Part shown: in pieces, positions 10,416 through 19,913 of the stretch | Layout: each line of letters starts with the position of its first letter | Position numbering within the stretch: the stretch's first letter is position 1 | From: an uncultured Methylococcales bacterium | GTDB taxonomy: Bacteria > Pseudomonadota > Gammaproteobacteria > Methylococcales > Methylomonadaceae | Length of the DNA stretch: 64,000 nucleotides | Assembly: GCA_903902705.1 (NCBI GenBank) | Contig: CAIUVX010000139.1 | Span: 1 to 64,000, forward strand | Reading direction: 5' to 3' | Position numbers and translations under genes: made by a program | Notes under the pieces: model-generated | Database searches by the model: none | Told to the model about the DNA's origin: nothing | Seen by the model: the letters and a program-made list of their open reading frames with translations, nothing else

Positions 10416-10444
10416 AGGAATCAAAAAACTGTTTTTTGACTCCT
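10416..10444. terminator. Bidirectional terminator-like hairpin
   Basis: AGGAATCAAAAAAC and GTTTTTTGACTCCT pair over 13 of 14 positions, with A- and T-runs inside the stem. It sits between the start of the M16 operon and the 3' end of the cytochrome/substrate-binding gene, and fits termination of the latter. Confidence 0.6.
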
Positions 10445-10450
10445 CTTGTA

Positions 10451-11995
10451 TTAGTTTGACTGTAGTGCTGGAACAATAGAAACATCAACTGACCCGATAT
10501 GTCGATTTGCACCATAAGATAATGCTGGCAATAATCCAGTATCGAATTGATAAATATGCTCTATGCTCTGAACAAGTTTCTTTCTGCTTAATTCTCGTCC
10601 CGTCTTTTGTAATCCTTCCACTAATAATTTAGCCGCGCTATAAGTAACTGCTTGTGCTGTTAAATGGTGTGTGCTGAGATTATTTTGTTTTATTAGCCGA
10701 AAAAAATCTTCTGCGTTGCTTTGATTCTGAGATGCTGCTGGGGAAGACAGAAAAATTTTATCGTGAAATTGTTCATTAACACCCTTGGCATTAGTCAAAG
10801 AACTGGAGATAAACACATAAGGTTTTGTCTTCAATGTTTCGATGCTTTTCAATAAAACACTCAATTCATCACTCGTGCCAAAAAAATAAATAACATCGGG
10901 CATTTGCTTAATTAATTTGGCAGTCAGTGCTTGAGGCTGAAATGTGCTAGGTGAATAAACGAAATGAGTAACCGCGCCTGAGCCACGCATTTGACTTTGT
11001 TTTTTGATGGCTTTAGCTACCTTGCGAATATAACTGTTTTCAGGACTAATGACCAGAGACTGACTGTTTTTCAAGTGCAATTCATTCGCTGCATAATCAA
11101 CCATAGCGCGGGATTCATTGTTAAGCCCTGGCAACAGATAAAAAGTGAATTGGCTACGACTTGATTTATCTTCAGGAAACAGCGTATAAGGAGCAATCTG
11201 AGGAACGCCTAATCGTTCAGCCAGTAACAAAATGTCTTGCTCTATGTTACTAGAGAACGGGGCTATCATGGCAAAAACGGATTCTGTTTCCAGCAAACGG
11301 CGAACATTTTTTAGCGTTGACTCGCTATCGCTTGTGTATTCGGTAACGTCTAATTGTATTTTACGATTATAAATACCGCCCTGTGCGTTAATTTCATTAA
11401 AATAAGCTAATAATATGTTTTTCATAGCCAATCCCATATCGGCTAATGAACCTTGCATTGGTAGTAATGTAGCAAGACGAATCGTGGTGTCAGTCAAGCC
11501 CGCATCCGCATCACTGGATAAACGTTTTAAGTAGGCGATTAGATCGGCACTGTCACTATCAGGCAGTGTATATCGGGGCATGGCAACATCTAATCGATTA
11601 CTCGCTGAATCAATGCCGCTGCTGATTGCTCTAACAAATGTATCGGGCGTAAACGCGGGATGTTTTCTGCCATTGTCGTGCTGATGACCATAAGACAGCG
11701 CAAGATATTCAAAGGTAATGTTGGTTGGTACGATATTGCCTTCGGGTCGCCCTCGTCCATCTTCACCATGACAGGAAACACAAGGAACTTGAGTGCTAGG
11801 TAGTTCGGTCGATTCCAAGCCTATATGGGCGGTAATAACGTTGCCAGAAGGACTTGCGCCCGTCATATAAAGTTGCTTGCCGCGTGTTTCCGACTCAGTT
11901 AATGGCGCGGCTGATAGACTGTTTGCTATCAGGATCAAGCCGATCAGCAGCATCTTACCGTTAGGATTTTTCACGGCGGGCAAGTAATAATTCAT
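10451..11995 (-). CDS. Cytochrome c domain fused to periplasmic substrate-binding protein (Peripla_BP_6 type)
   Basis: 514 residues. A signal segment (LLIGLILIANSLSAA) leads into a cytochrome c domain with haem motif CVSCH near residue 75 and a candidate Met ligand in AMPRYTLPDSDSADLIAYL. From about residue 170 a branched-chain amino-acid-type binding protein follows: IRLATLLPMQGSLADMGLAM, FNEINAQGGIYNRKI, then a C-terminal lobe. No permease or ATPase gene is near, so import is unlikely; electron transfer or sensing tied to ligand binding is possible. The ATG at 11995 overlaps the SCO gene by 35 bases; an ATG at 11953 is the alternative but gives an n-region without positive charge. Last gene of the copper-redox cluster. 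Confidence 0.8.
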   Translation of the reverse strand: MNYYLPAVKNPNGKMLLIGLILIANSLSAAPLTESETRGKQLYMTGASPSGNVITAHIGLESTELPSTQVPCVSCHGEDGRGRPEGNIVPTNITFEYLALSYGHQHDNGRKHPAFTPDTFVRAISSGIDSASNRLDVAMPRYTLPDSDSADLIAYLKRLSSDADAGLTDTTIRLATLLPMQGSLADMGLAMKNILLAYFNEINAQGGIYNRKIQLDVTEYTSDSESTLKNVRRLLETESVFAMIAPFSSNIEQDILLLAERLGVPQIAPYTLFPEDKSSRSQFTFYLLPGLNNESRAMVDYAANELHLKNSQSLVISPENSYIRKVAKAIKKQSQMRGSGAVTHFVYSPSTFQPQALTAKLIKQMPDVIYFFGTSDELSVLLKSIETLKTKPYVFISSSLTNAKGVNEQFHDKIFLSSPAASQNQSNAEDFFRLIKQNNLSTHHLTAQAVTYSAAKLLVEGLQKTGRELSRKKLVQSIEHIYQFDTGLLPALSYGANRHIGSVDVSIVPALQSN

Positions 11996-12584
11996 CGATT
12001 TTTGCAGCTAGGGTTTCTGGACGAGTGAAACCGTCAAAGCGCGTCCATACGCCACTGATTGAATCGCCAACCAAAATGACGGGCGTATGGTTGCTGTAAT
12101 CCGCACTATAAACACCTAGCCCCTTTAATAAATCATCAACTGGCTTTTTTTCACCCGTCAACCAGACCCATTCAGGCTTAGCATTAAAATGTGTTGAGTA
12201 TGTTTTTAAGCTTTCAGGTGTATCTGTTATCGGATTGATACTTAACGACACCATGCGCACGTCTTTTTGCAGTTTTTCACCCAGTTGATTTTGTAGTTTT
12301 GCAAAAATCGCTGAAACCACGGGGCAAGCTGTATGGCAGTCGGTATAAATAAAGTTAATGGCGATAATTCTGTCACCCACTATATCGCTGATAAATTTGA
12401 CCTGTGTGCCGTTTTGATCCAATAGCTCAGTATTCAACAGTTTGACAGTAGTCGATGATACGGGACGCGCCATCTGTGGCGATTCAAGCTCAGATGAAGT
12501 TTGCGGAAAATCTGACAACACAGCAATCACGACTCCAGCCACCGCTAACAAGGCGATCATTATTTTTAATTTGATCCCGTTCAT
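11961..12584 (-). CDS. SCO1/SenC family copper chaperone
   Basis: 207 residues. An N-terminal membrane anchor (IMIALLAVAGVVIAVLSDF) precedes a thioredoxin-like SCO domain. The copper-binding CxxxC is in YTDCHTACPVV near residue 90, and the distal His is in SNHTPVIL near residue 165. SCO proteins deliver copper to, or reduce thiols of, copper enzymes at the outer face of the inner membrane. Its start overlaps the stop of the propeller gene (ATGA type), so it belongs to the same operon. Likely client: the multicopper oxidase of this cluster (inference). Confidence 0.9.
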   Translation of the reverse strand: MNGIKLKIMIALLAVAGVVIAVLSDFPQTSSELESPQMARPVSSTTVKLLNTELLDQNGTQVKFISDIVGDRIIAINFIYTDCHTACPVVSAIFAKLQNQLGEKLQKDVRMVSLSINPITDTPESLKTYSTHFNAKPEWVWLTGEKKPVDDLLKGLGVYSADYSNHTPVILVGDSISGVWTRFDGFTRPETLAAKIDELLLARREKS

Positions 12585-14509
12585 TGCCCTGCACCCTTAA
12601 CAGCACGAAAAGTCAGGATAGGTTGATCATGAAAAGTAAAGTTTAGCGTGGGCGATTGAACGAAAACTTGATAAACGCCTGTTTCTTCTGGCGTAATCTC
12701 CACTTGATAAATGCTATTGCCCTGTGCTTTGGCAATCATGCGTCGTTGCCCTTGTCCAGGAATACGAAAAATCAGCACTTGCAGGTCTTTAACGCTGTCT
12801 TTAATGCGTTCTTGGTCGGGATGATTCAATTTTATTTGAATCGGCACTGATATTCCAACGGGTACTTCTTTGTTAGTCAACAAGTAGTCAACAGTGACAG
12901 CTTGCCCACTTTGTTTCACTAGCTCTGGATTAGGCGCGATTTGAGTGTTAAAGCAATGATAAACTGATGGATTGTCCAGTAGTATCGATACATTGTAATT
13001 GCCAGCAGGGGGTAGTTGCGTTGAACTTGTATAAATTCCAGCGGCGGTTTCCTGTACACTTCGATTGACTATCATGACGGCCATTGGTTTTAAACCTTGG
13101 TTTTCAAAATTGCCCATCGGTGCCGCCATACCTTCCATGTAGTAATAAACAGTTTTATCAGCTGGATTAGCCACCACTACCGCATTGCGTTCGGGGGTCG
13201 GCACAATAGCATCGGTCAGTAGTGCGTTGTCTTGATCGGGGGCGGCTTGTCCCGCTGGAAAAGTAGTAACGGGTACAGTTCCCTCTTTATCCAATGAATC
13301 GAGTTGAATCATGTGGACTATTTCACTGCCAGTTGAACGAATGTAGGCAAAATGATCGGTAAATGCAATTTGATCGGGTGCATTACCTACATCAACAGTG
13401 TGAGCTAAGCGATTCAGTGATGAATCGATAATAAATACTTTGTTGGCAGTTTGACTGAGTGCAAAACCCCAGCGACCGTCGGCAGTAAAACGTAACGTTT
13501 TTAGTGGCGACCCCGTGTCAAGCGTTGTATTTACCGTGCTGTTGATAACCAGCAGATTGCCGTTTTCAGCCGCCACATACACGGATTTACTTAATGTTGA
13601 AAAAGCCAGCGCGATGGGCGGTGCAGGACTTTTAAGCGTTTGCTTAATGGACAATTGCTCAATGTCGATAATGGCAATTGATTGATCGTTTTTATTGCTG
13701 ACATAGGCGGTGCGGCTATCATCGCTAAAAGCAAACTCATGATGACCTGCGCCCGTTACCAACAATTGAGTTACTGCCATTTTTTCGGTATCGATGACAC
13801 TGACACCCATCGGTGATTTTTCATCAAGCGTTTCTAGTCCGACCCATAGATATTTACCGTCTGGCTGTAGTGCCAATCGTGTAGGCGTGGCATCAAAGGG
13901 AAGGACATTAATGACTGTCCACGTTTGTGTGTCAACCACCGCAACTTGATGGGTGAGTGGTGTGGAGACATAGAGTTTTTTGTGATCTTTGCTTAATGCC
14001 CAATCTTCGCCTGCACTGTTTAGCTTAATACGCGCCATTAATTTACTACCGCCAAAGCCGTTAATCGGATCGATGACTGAAATACTGGCATTATTATTCA
14101 TTGCCAGTACAAAATAAGAATTCAAGCTAATCTCTGGTTTAAAAGTCATTTGAGTTTGTAGATAGGAGCTGATTCTATCTTTGCAAGAAACAGCTTTTTC
14201 TTCTGGGTTTTCTCGTTCTAACCAAACAGAGGGATGCAAACCTTTAATAGGCTGCTTGTTAGCTGCTTGTTGTATGGTAAATTGTAAGTGAGCGGGCTGC
14301 CCTTCGAGCAGATTTTGCGCTGGGTTTTTATCGGTGGAAATCGAGTCGATAGCCATGGCAATACTGAGACCTTCCTTGATAATCAAGTTGCTTGCTTGAT
14401 TTTCTGTTGGTTTGTCAATCAGTACCAGCTCTTTAGCCTTGAACACCCAGAAAATGCTTGCGACAACTATCAGCAATAACGCTAAGCTCCAATAAATTTT
14501 TTTTTTCAT
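12581..14509 (-). CDS. Membrane-anchored beta-propeller (YncE-like) protein
   Basis: 642 residues. One N-terminal transmembrane segment (WSLALLLIVVASIFWVF) precedes a short extracytoplasmic lead. At about residues 130-440 a YncE-type propeller has repeated blades of the form K.LYVSTP...VAVVDTQTW, YLWVGLE..., TAYVSNKNDQSIAIIDIEQL and KVFIIDSSLNRL. The remaining third is beta-rich (NYNVSILLDNPSVYHCF, TGVYQVFVQSP) and may be Ig-like. Propellers of this kind often attend periplasmic redox enzymes; the role here is unknown. It lies 91 bases downstream of the multicopper oxidase, after a strong hairpin, and overlaps the SCO gene by 4 bases. Confidence 0.8.
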   Translation of the reverse strand: MKKKIYWSLALLLIVVASIFWVFKAKELVLIDKPTENQASNLIIKEGLSIAMAIDSISTDKNPAQNLLEGQPAHLQFTIQQAANKQPIKGLHPSVWLERENPEEKAVSCKDRISSYLQTQMTFKPEISLNSYFVLAMNNNASISVIDPINGFGGSKLMARIKLNSAGEDWALSKDHKKLYVSTPLTHQVAVVDTQTWTVINVLPFDATPTRLALQPDGKYLWVGLETLDEKSPMGVSVIDTEKMAVTQLLVTGAGHHEFAFSDDSRTAYVSNKNDQSIAIIDIEQLSIKQTLKSPAPPIALAFSTLSKSVYVAAENGNLLVINSTVNTTLDTGSPLKTLRFTADGRWGFALSQTANKVFIIDSSLNRLAHTVDVGNAPDQIAFTDHFAYIRSTGSEIVHMIQLDSLDKEGTVPVTTFPAGQAAPDQDNALLTDAIVPTPERNAVVVANPADKTVYYYMEGMAAPMGNFENQGLKPMAVMIVNRSVQETAAGIYTSSTQLPPAGNYNVSILLDNPSVYHCFNTQIAPNPELVKQSGQAVTVDYLLTNKEVPVGISVPIQIKLNHPDQERIKDSVKDLQVLIFRIPGQGQRRMIAKAQGNSIYQVEITPEETGVYQVFVQSPTLNFTFHDQPILTFRAVKGAGQ

Positions 14510-14544
14510 ATCGTGTCTCGGTTTAATCTTTGTTTCAAGTAGCC

Positions 14545-14577
14545 ATAAAAAAGAGTGCAGCCTAAAGGCTGCACTCT
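14545..14577 (-). terminator. Rho-independent terminator after the multicopper oxidase gene
   Basis: AGAGTGCAGCC (14552-14562) and GGCTGCACTCT (14567-14577) form a perfect 11-bp stem with a 4-base loop. Read on the minus strand it is followed directly by TTTTTTAT. It lies between the oxidase gene and the propeller gene, so downstream genes either depend on read-through or have their own promoter. Confidence 0.9.
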
Positions 14578-14600
14578 CATACTACGGCTTACGGTGCGTT

Positions 14601-17600
14601 TTATTCGACTCGGAAAATTCCCCATAAACCATTATCAAATTGGAACGATGCTTGATCTCGATACAGGTAATCACCTTTAGTACCATAATAGCCGCCCGCA
14701 CCATTAGTCAACATCAGATTAAGATGGCTACCCGCGCCTATGCCAGCCTCAGAACCCATCCACTCAGACCAGTTATTTTTACCCATGACGGTTGAGCCAT
14801 TGGTAAACGATGCTTCTTGCCAACCATGTCCATGTACCTGAAACACATGGTTGCGTGCATGACCACCTGGATGTAGCACACGCAATCTCACAGGATCGCC
14901 CGCTTTAGATTTGAAAATGGGTGTTTCTGGATCGCCTTTCAACACGGCACTGAAGTCTTTATTATGTGTTAAGGATAGCGGGGTATTAGCTGCGTATCCC
15001 ATTCTTGCCCACAAAGGTTCGGTTCGGTAGTTAAAGCCTTTTTGTCCAGAATCTTCGGGGTCTTCTGACTCGGCGGTGTTGGGTACTGCCACGCCATTTT
15101 GCTGTAAATTTAAATCATCTTGGAAAATCAACACATGCTCTCTGAAATAACCCGCGCCGTTAGCCTGTGTCACCGTTGCCGAAGCGCGTGAATTCATATC
15201 TTCGACCCACGTTGAACCCAAAGGCTCAATAACCAGCGCGGCGATAGCTCCTTTGCTGGTTTGTTTGATACGATCCGATGGCATCAAATTGACAGCACCG
15301 TATTCCACTGGCTCAGCAAAGCGGTTACCGTTTTTGACTATTTCTCTACCCGCATACCATTTATAGTTAACGGTTTGACCTGGTGCTGCGGTAGCAGGCT
15401 TTCCAGCCGTCCACAATTTGGGATTATGTCCGATATTCAAACCGCTACCAGTCAAAGAATCAAACTCCAGCAACTGTGGTGTTAGCCCTACATAACTGGA
15501 AGGTAATATGTCGTTATTGTTAAAGCCTTCGACTATCATCGGTAGCGTACTATAACCATCGGCTTGAGTGCTGCTTAGGTCTGCTGGAAGATGATTGACC
15601 AACACCATTGTAATACAGTCGCCTGCTCTAGCGCGAAGCATTAGCGGCTCAATAGGCACCCCCGTTTTTAAGCGAGTGACAGTGGTTTTAGTCGTAGTCT
15701 TAACACCATTAACTTTAGCCGTCGTTGTCGTTGTGGTGGTAGCGAAGTCTCCATCACGAACATACATAATAGCTCCTGAGTCTGACAGCCCCGCCATTTT
15801 ATTATAAACCAGAGGCCCGCCGAGCAGATCTTTTGCCAAGAACGCATGAACCTTAAAGTTGATGGCAGGTGCATTACTTGGACAAATACCATCATAAGTT
15901 ACACACGTTGGATCAACTAGTGTTCCATCCGCTTTTTTGGCGCAGGTCATAACAGGCAATACGCCCCCCTTTGGATTGCTCGACAATTTAGCCAACGTCG
16001 GCGCGGGATATTGAGCATCAAAAGCCCCTTTACCATTATAGGTTCTCATAATGCCCCACAGACCATTCCAAATATCGTCTGTTGCCGAACCTGGAAAGTA
16101 GGCGGTATCCGACCATGGGACATTGGCTTTAACTTTATCTACCGCTTCAACTTCAAACTCGAAATGTTCAGAAATACCGACCATTTGAGAGCCTTTATAG
16201 CCTGAATCTTTCAGTGAAGGTTCAAACAGCCATTTCATATTATGCGCACTAAAGTTATGACCTTCTTCATGCGCACCTTGTAAAATTCTGATTTGAACTT
16301 TATCACCTGCGTAGGTTTTCAATAATGGGGTGAACGGGTCGCCGCCCATGACATTGTTAGTCAATGGTGGCGGGGTTTTAGTCGTCGCGTCAAATTTAGG
16401 CTGACTATTCAGCTCTGGAATAGCACGATCGGTGCGTGATTCAAAAGCGAAAGAAAGATCACCCGCTAGACCAGCCGTTTGCTTATTTGCACCATTGTTG
16501 ATACGCGTTGCAATCGGTTCATTTCTATAGTTAACGGTCATTGTACCTGGATCATCCGCAGAAATCGCTTCTGGGCAAGGTCTGGGCGCACCTCCAGGAC
16601 AAGTTGCAGCTAAAGAGACCAAATTATGTAAACCATCTTCTTCTCTTCCAGGCGGATTAACAGGTGTCTTATCTGCTCGGTAAGCAAGTGAGAAATCCCC
16701 CATTTCCAGTAAAAATTCACGATAGGGTTTTTGACCGCTGGGTGGTTCAATAATCGCTTGCCACGTTGTTGGACCGCCGTCGTTTCTAGCACCTAGAGCG
16801 ACACCTGATTCATTATGCTTCCATTTTGAACCTGCGGGTTCAATCACCAGCCCCGCATAGAGTCCAGGATGTTGATGTGTCGAAGGGCCAAAATGATCAT
16901 GAGAGAAAACTGTGCGTAGTGTTCTATCTTCGCCTATGTTATTGGTAACATCATCAGCATACCAACGTTGCACGGTGGTTTGAATACAATCGCCGCCACC
17001 TTCTTTAAAATTAGCTAGCGTGCAAACTTTCGGTTTTTGAACTTGACTTTGGTTAACTGCGTATGGCTCTTGCCATGCACCTTCGGGTGTATTGATCGCT
17101 TCAAGACGTTCATGCACTTCTTGAGGGCTAAACGTACCGTCTTCATAATTCCAACCGTTGCCAGAACCGTCAGAAGACATCACATCGAATTTAACCAAGT
17201 GAATATGCTGACCAATAATATCAGTCGGAGTGGTGACTTGGAAATCATCCTTTTCGTAGGTATTAGGCAGTAAATTAGTGTGTTCAAAGGTAATACAATC
17301 ACCACTGTTGGCTCTAAAGAACATCGGTTCTGGGGGTTTTATACCTGCCAGCGTATCAGAGACATCATTGAATAACGTCAGAATACGTTGTTGTGGAAAG
17401 TGCCAGCCTAACTTGTTCATTTTGACATCTAACTGAATAGCCGCTGCGTGGTAAAAACGATCTTTACCAGTCACAGCTTGTTGAGCATCATCAATACAGG
17501 GATCGGCGAAAGGTGCGCCTGGTTTTGCTGGCAAACCATTAACCTTGAATGTACCTCCACTGCCATCTGGTTTGGGTGTGGCGTATTGTTTCGGTCCTAC

Positions 17601-19913
17601 TGTCGTACCGTCGCCACCATGAAATATCATGGCTTGTCTTTCCCAAGGTGTACCGTTTTCGGGCAGTTTTTTTGCTGCCATTGTATCGATGATTTTATTA
17701 AAGTTTTCACGGTCTTGACGGCTGGTTGCAGTACCGCCAGTGACAACATGGCGAGGTAAACCACCATCTTTAACAGTGTCCATTGGTGGATGTGGTGGAC
17801 GATGTCCTGTTACACCTGCCACAAAAAATGGATAACCTGGATTACCTAACGCAGGTTTGTCTAGCGAAACGTCAGGAAGTTTAACTTCACCTGTAGGTGT
17901 TAGTTTGCCGTCTGCGCCTGCAACATATTCAATTTCTGCTTTCGCACTAGGTTGTGGTGCCATTGCCATTGTAGGCATAGGGACTACCGCAGGTATCGGT
18001 GTTCCCGCTTTGATTTCATGATCGGGCAATGCTCTCGCACCTTGTGCAGGTCTACCGTCTGCATCCAGTACAGTACCCGTTTCTAGTACATCATGTACCC
18101 GCCACAATTCCCACATACCTTGGGCAAAATGGGTGTAAAAATGGCAGTGAAATATCGAGTCGCCTATAGTATGGTTACGATTGCCGCTACCATGATGGGC
18201 AATTTCATAAGTATAACCACTACCTGCTCCTAGACTTTGACTATCTAAATAGGCAGAGTTATCACTATCGGGGCTGTGTAACCATTGGTGTGCGTGCAGG
18301 TGGAAAATATGATGTTCTTTAGGTCCAGCGTGTAAATTTCTGAATTTTACGCGGTCATTAAGATAGCTATGATGTACATTGGACGGATCGTCTGGAAAGT
18401 AAACTTTGGTTGCAAACTGGGGATTATCAACAACGCCCTTGCCATTCGCGTTAACGCTGGCAGGCATATCAACGATCATTGCGGGATCACCCATCACCCA
18501 TGAAGTTAAAAAGAATTCTTCACCTTTACACTCGACACAATCTTTCATAGGACCAAGTCCTAAGCGGTTGGCTATAATTTCTGAACCGATACCACCTGTT
18601 CCATAATTGATGCCAAAACCATCTCTAACTGCGTGCAAGGTATGGATAAGAACGGGGTCGTTATACCAAGCAGGGAACGCCTGTACTGCTTTGATTTCAT
18701 CGTGAAAGATAACGGTAAACTCACGGAATGGATCGGTGCGATCAGGATAAATCGCGTTTTTAGGTTCTTCCGTCGCGTCAAATGCTCCTCCAGTGCTTCC
18801 AGTGATGATGGCATTAAGGTCGGAATGAACAATACTGCCACTGCTATCACGCATATTCAAAATAGGTATGCCTGCTAAAGGATGCGAAACACTCCCCTCA
18901 ATTTTCCAACTATAAGGTGGTATTTCACTAGCAAAAGCATCTATAACCGTCACTTTAGCTGAACCATCGGCGAAAACTTCATCAATCCGCGCTTTGCCTA
19001 TTGTTCCAACCAGCGTTTTACCTATATCGGCAGCAATAAAACCAATATGACTACTTAGGCTACTCATGGTCGCCTTAGTCGAGCCATCTGGATTACTGGT
19101 TAAAATAAGCTGTTCGGGCAGTTTGCGGGTTTCAACAGCAGGATAAACCGCATTGTAATCAATAACGGGGTAATATTTTCCGTTTGACAGGGTAGAACTG
19201 GTTGTCGCTAAGGTCATATCCTGCTCAGTCACTTGACTGCGATACCATTCAGAACCTTTGTTTTCTACGTTGACTGCACCAAACAAACCATGTGCCAGAG
19301 AACCGCCATTGCCTTCACCACCTGTGGTTGCTGCGGTACTGTAGGCAAAATAAGTGCCTTCTTTTTGTGCGTAAAACGTATAAGTTTTGCTTTCGCCTGG
19401 CGCGGCTAGACCGCTTGTGTTGTTGCCAACATTAGACGCATCGGAAATAATGTCACTCGCCTGCATACCCATCACATGGAATGATGCGCTGCGCGTAGCA
19501 GGACCACTATTTTCAGCACCCGCAGGGTCAGCTACAACTGGTTCTACCGCGCCAGCTACATGAGGAGCAGCGGGATGTGGGACAATTGGATTTAATAAGT
19601 TGGTGAAATTAACGGTTAAACAATCGCCTTCGTTGACGCGCAGCACTAAAGGACGTGGTCTTTTATCAGAACGCAACCTAACATTGCCAGCAGTTAGCCC
19701 TGAACCACTTGTAGAAGAAACAACATCACGCTTCAAAGCAAAAATCATTCCCGAAGGATTCATTGCGCCGAGACGGTTGTAATAAAAAACTTGATCCAGC
19801 GCAACCACGTCGGCAGTGACGCAAGCTTGAGCCAAATTGGCTAGCCCAAATGTCAGTATTAACAAACACGACTTGGCGAGGGTACACACGGATATGTGAT
19901 TAGATACTGACAT
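14601..19913 (-). CDS. Giant secreted multicopper oxidase (MofA/MnxG-like, possible Mn(II) oxidase)
   Basis: 1770 residues with a signal peptide ending near LAQA. Cupredoxin starts recur (EGDCLTVNFTN, SGDCITFEHTN, AGDKVQIRIL, AGDCITMVLVN, AGDPVRLRVL), suggesting about six domains. Copper ligands: HLHAHQW near 540 and HCHFYTHFAQGMW near 589, the latter the only Cys-type T1 site; GQHIHLVKFD near 903; HDHFGPSTHQH near 1009; GAHEEGHNFSAH near 1218; HARNHVFQVHGHGW near 1690. Length and layout recall the long bacterial manganese oxidases (MofA about 1660, MnxG about 1220 residues). That link is from memory, and other metal or organic substrates are possible. Start: ATG 19913 with AGGAG upstream. 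A perfect hairpin plus U-run ends the transcript. Confidence 0.85.
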   Translation of the reverse strand: MSVSNHISVCTLAKSCLLILTFGLANLAQACVTADVVALDQVFYYNRLGAMNPSGMIFALKRDVVSSTSGSGLTAGNVRLRSDKRPRPLVLRVNEGDCLTVNFTNLLNPIVPHPAAPHVAGAVEPVVADPAGAENSGPATRSASFHVMGMQASDIISDASNVGNNTSGLAAPGESKTYTFYAQKEGTYFAYSTAATTGGEGNGGSLAHGLFGAVNVENKGSEWYRSQVTEQDMTLATTSSTLSNGKYYPVIDYNAVYPAVETRKLPEQLILTSNPDGSTKATMSSLSSHIGFIAADIGKTLVGTIGKARIDEVFADGSAKVTVIDAFASEIPPYSWKIEGSVSHPLAGIPILNMRDSSGSIVHSDLNAIITGSTGGAFDATEEPKNAIYPDRTDPFREFTVIFHDEIKAVQAFPAWYNDPVLIHTLHAVRDGFGINYGTGGIGSEIIANRLGLGPMKDCVECKGEEFFLTSWVMGDPAMIVDMPASVNANGKGVVDNPQFATKVYFPDDPSNVHHSYLNDRVKFRNLHAGPKEHHIFHLHAHQWLHSPDSDNSAYLDSQSLGAGSGYTYEIAHHGSGNRNHTIGDSIFHCHFYTHFAQGMWELWRVHDVLETGTVLDADGRPAQGARALPDHEIKAGTPIPAVVPMPTMAMAPQPSAKAEIEYVAGADGKLTPTGEVKLPDVSLDKPALGNPGYPFFVAGVTGHRPPHPPMDTVKDGGLPRHVVTGGTATSRQDRENFNKIIDTMAAKKLPENGTPWERQAMIFHGGDGTTVGPKQYATPKPDGSGGTFKVNGLPAKPGAPFADPCIDDAQQAVTGKDRFYHAAAIQLDVKMNKLGWHFPQQRILTLFNDVSDTLAGIKPPEPMFFRANSGDCITFEHTNLLPNTYEKDDFQVTTPTDIIGQHIHLVKFDVMSSDGSGNGWNYEDGTFSPQEVHERLEAINTPEGAWQEPYAVNQSQVQKPKVCTLANFKEGGGDCIQTTVQRWYADDVTNNIGEDRTLRTVFSHDHFGPSTHQHPGLYAGLVIEPAGSKWKHNESGVALGARNDGGPTTWQAIIEPPSGQKPYREFLLEMGDFSLAYRADKTPVNPPGREEDGLHNLVSLAATCPGGAPRPCPEAISADDPGTMTVNYRNEPIATRINNGANKQTAGLAGDLSFAFESRTDRAIPELNSQPKFDATTKTPPPLTNNVMGGDPFTPLLKTYAGDKVQIRILQGAHEEGHNFSAHNMKWLFEPSLKDSGYKGSQMVGISEHFEFEVEAVDKVKANVPWSDTAYFPGSATDDIWNGLWGIMRTYNGKGAFDAQYPAPTLAKLSSNPKGGVLPVMTCAKKADGTLVDPTCVTYDGICPSNAPAINFKVHAFLAKDLLGGPLVYNKMAGLSDSGAIMYVRDGDFATTTTTTTAKVNGVKTTTKTTVTRLKTGVPIEPLMLRARAGDCITMVLVNHLPADLSSTQADGYSTLPMIVEGFNNNDILPSSYVGLTPQLLEFDSLTGSGLNIGHNPKLWTAGKPATAAPGQTVNYKWYAGREIVKNGNRFAEPVEYGAVNLMPSDRIKQTSKGAIAALVIEPLGSTWVEDMNSRASATVTQANGAGYFREHVLIFQDDLNLQQNGVAVPNTAESEDPEDSGQKGFNYRTEPLWARMGYAANTPLSLTHNKDFSAVLKGDPETPIFKSKAGDPVRLRVLHPGGHARNHVFQVHGHGWQEASFTNGSTVMGKNNWSEWMGSEAGIGAGSHLNLMLTNGAGGYYGTKGDYLYRDQASFQFDNGLWGIFRVE

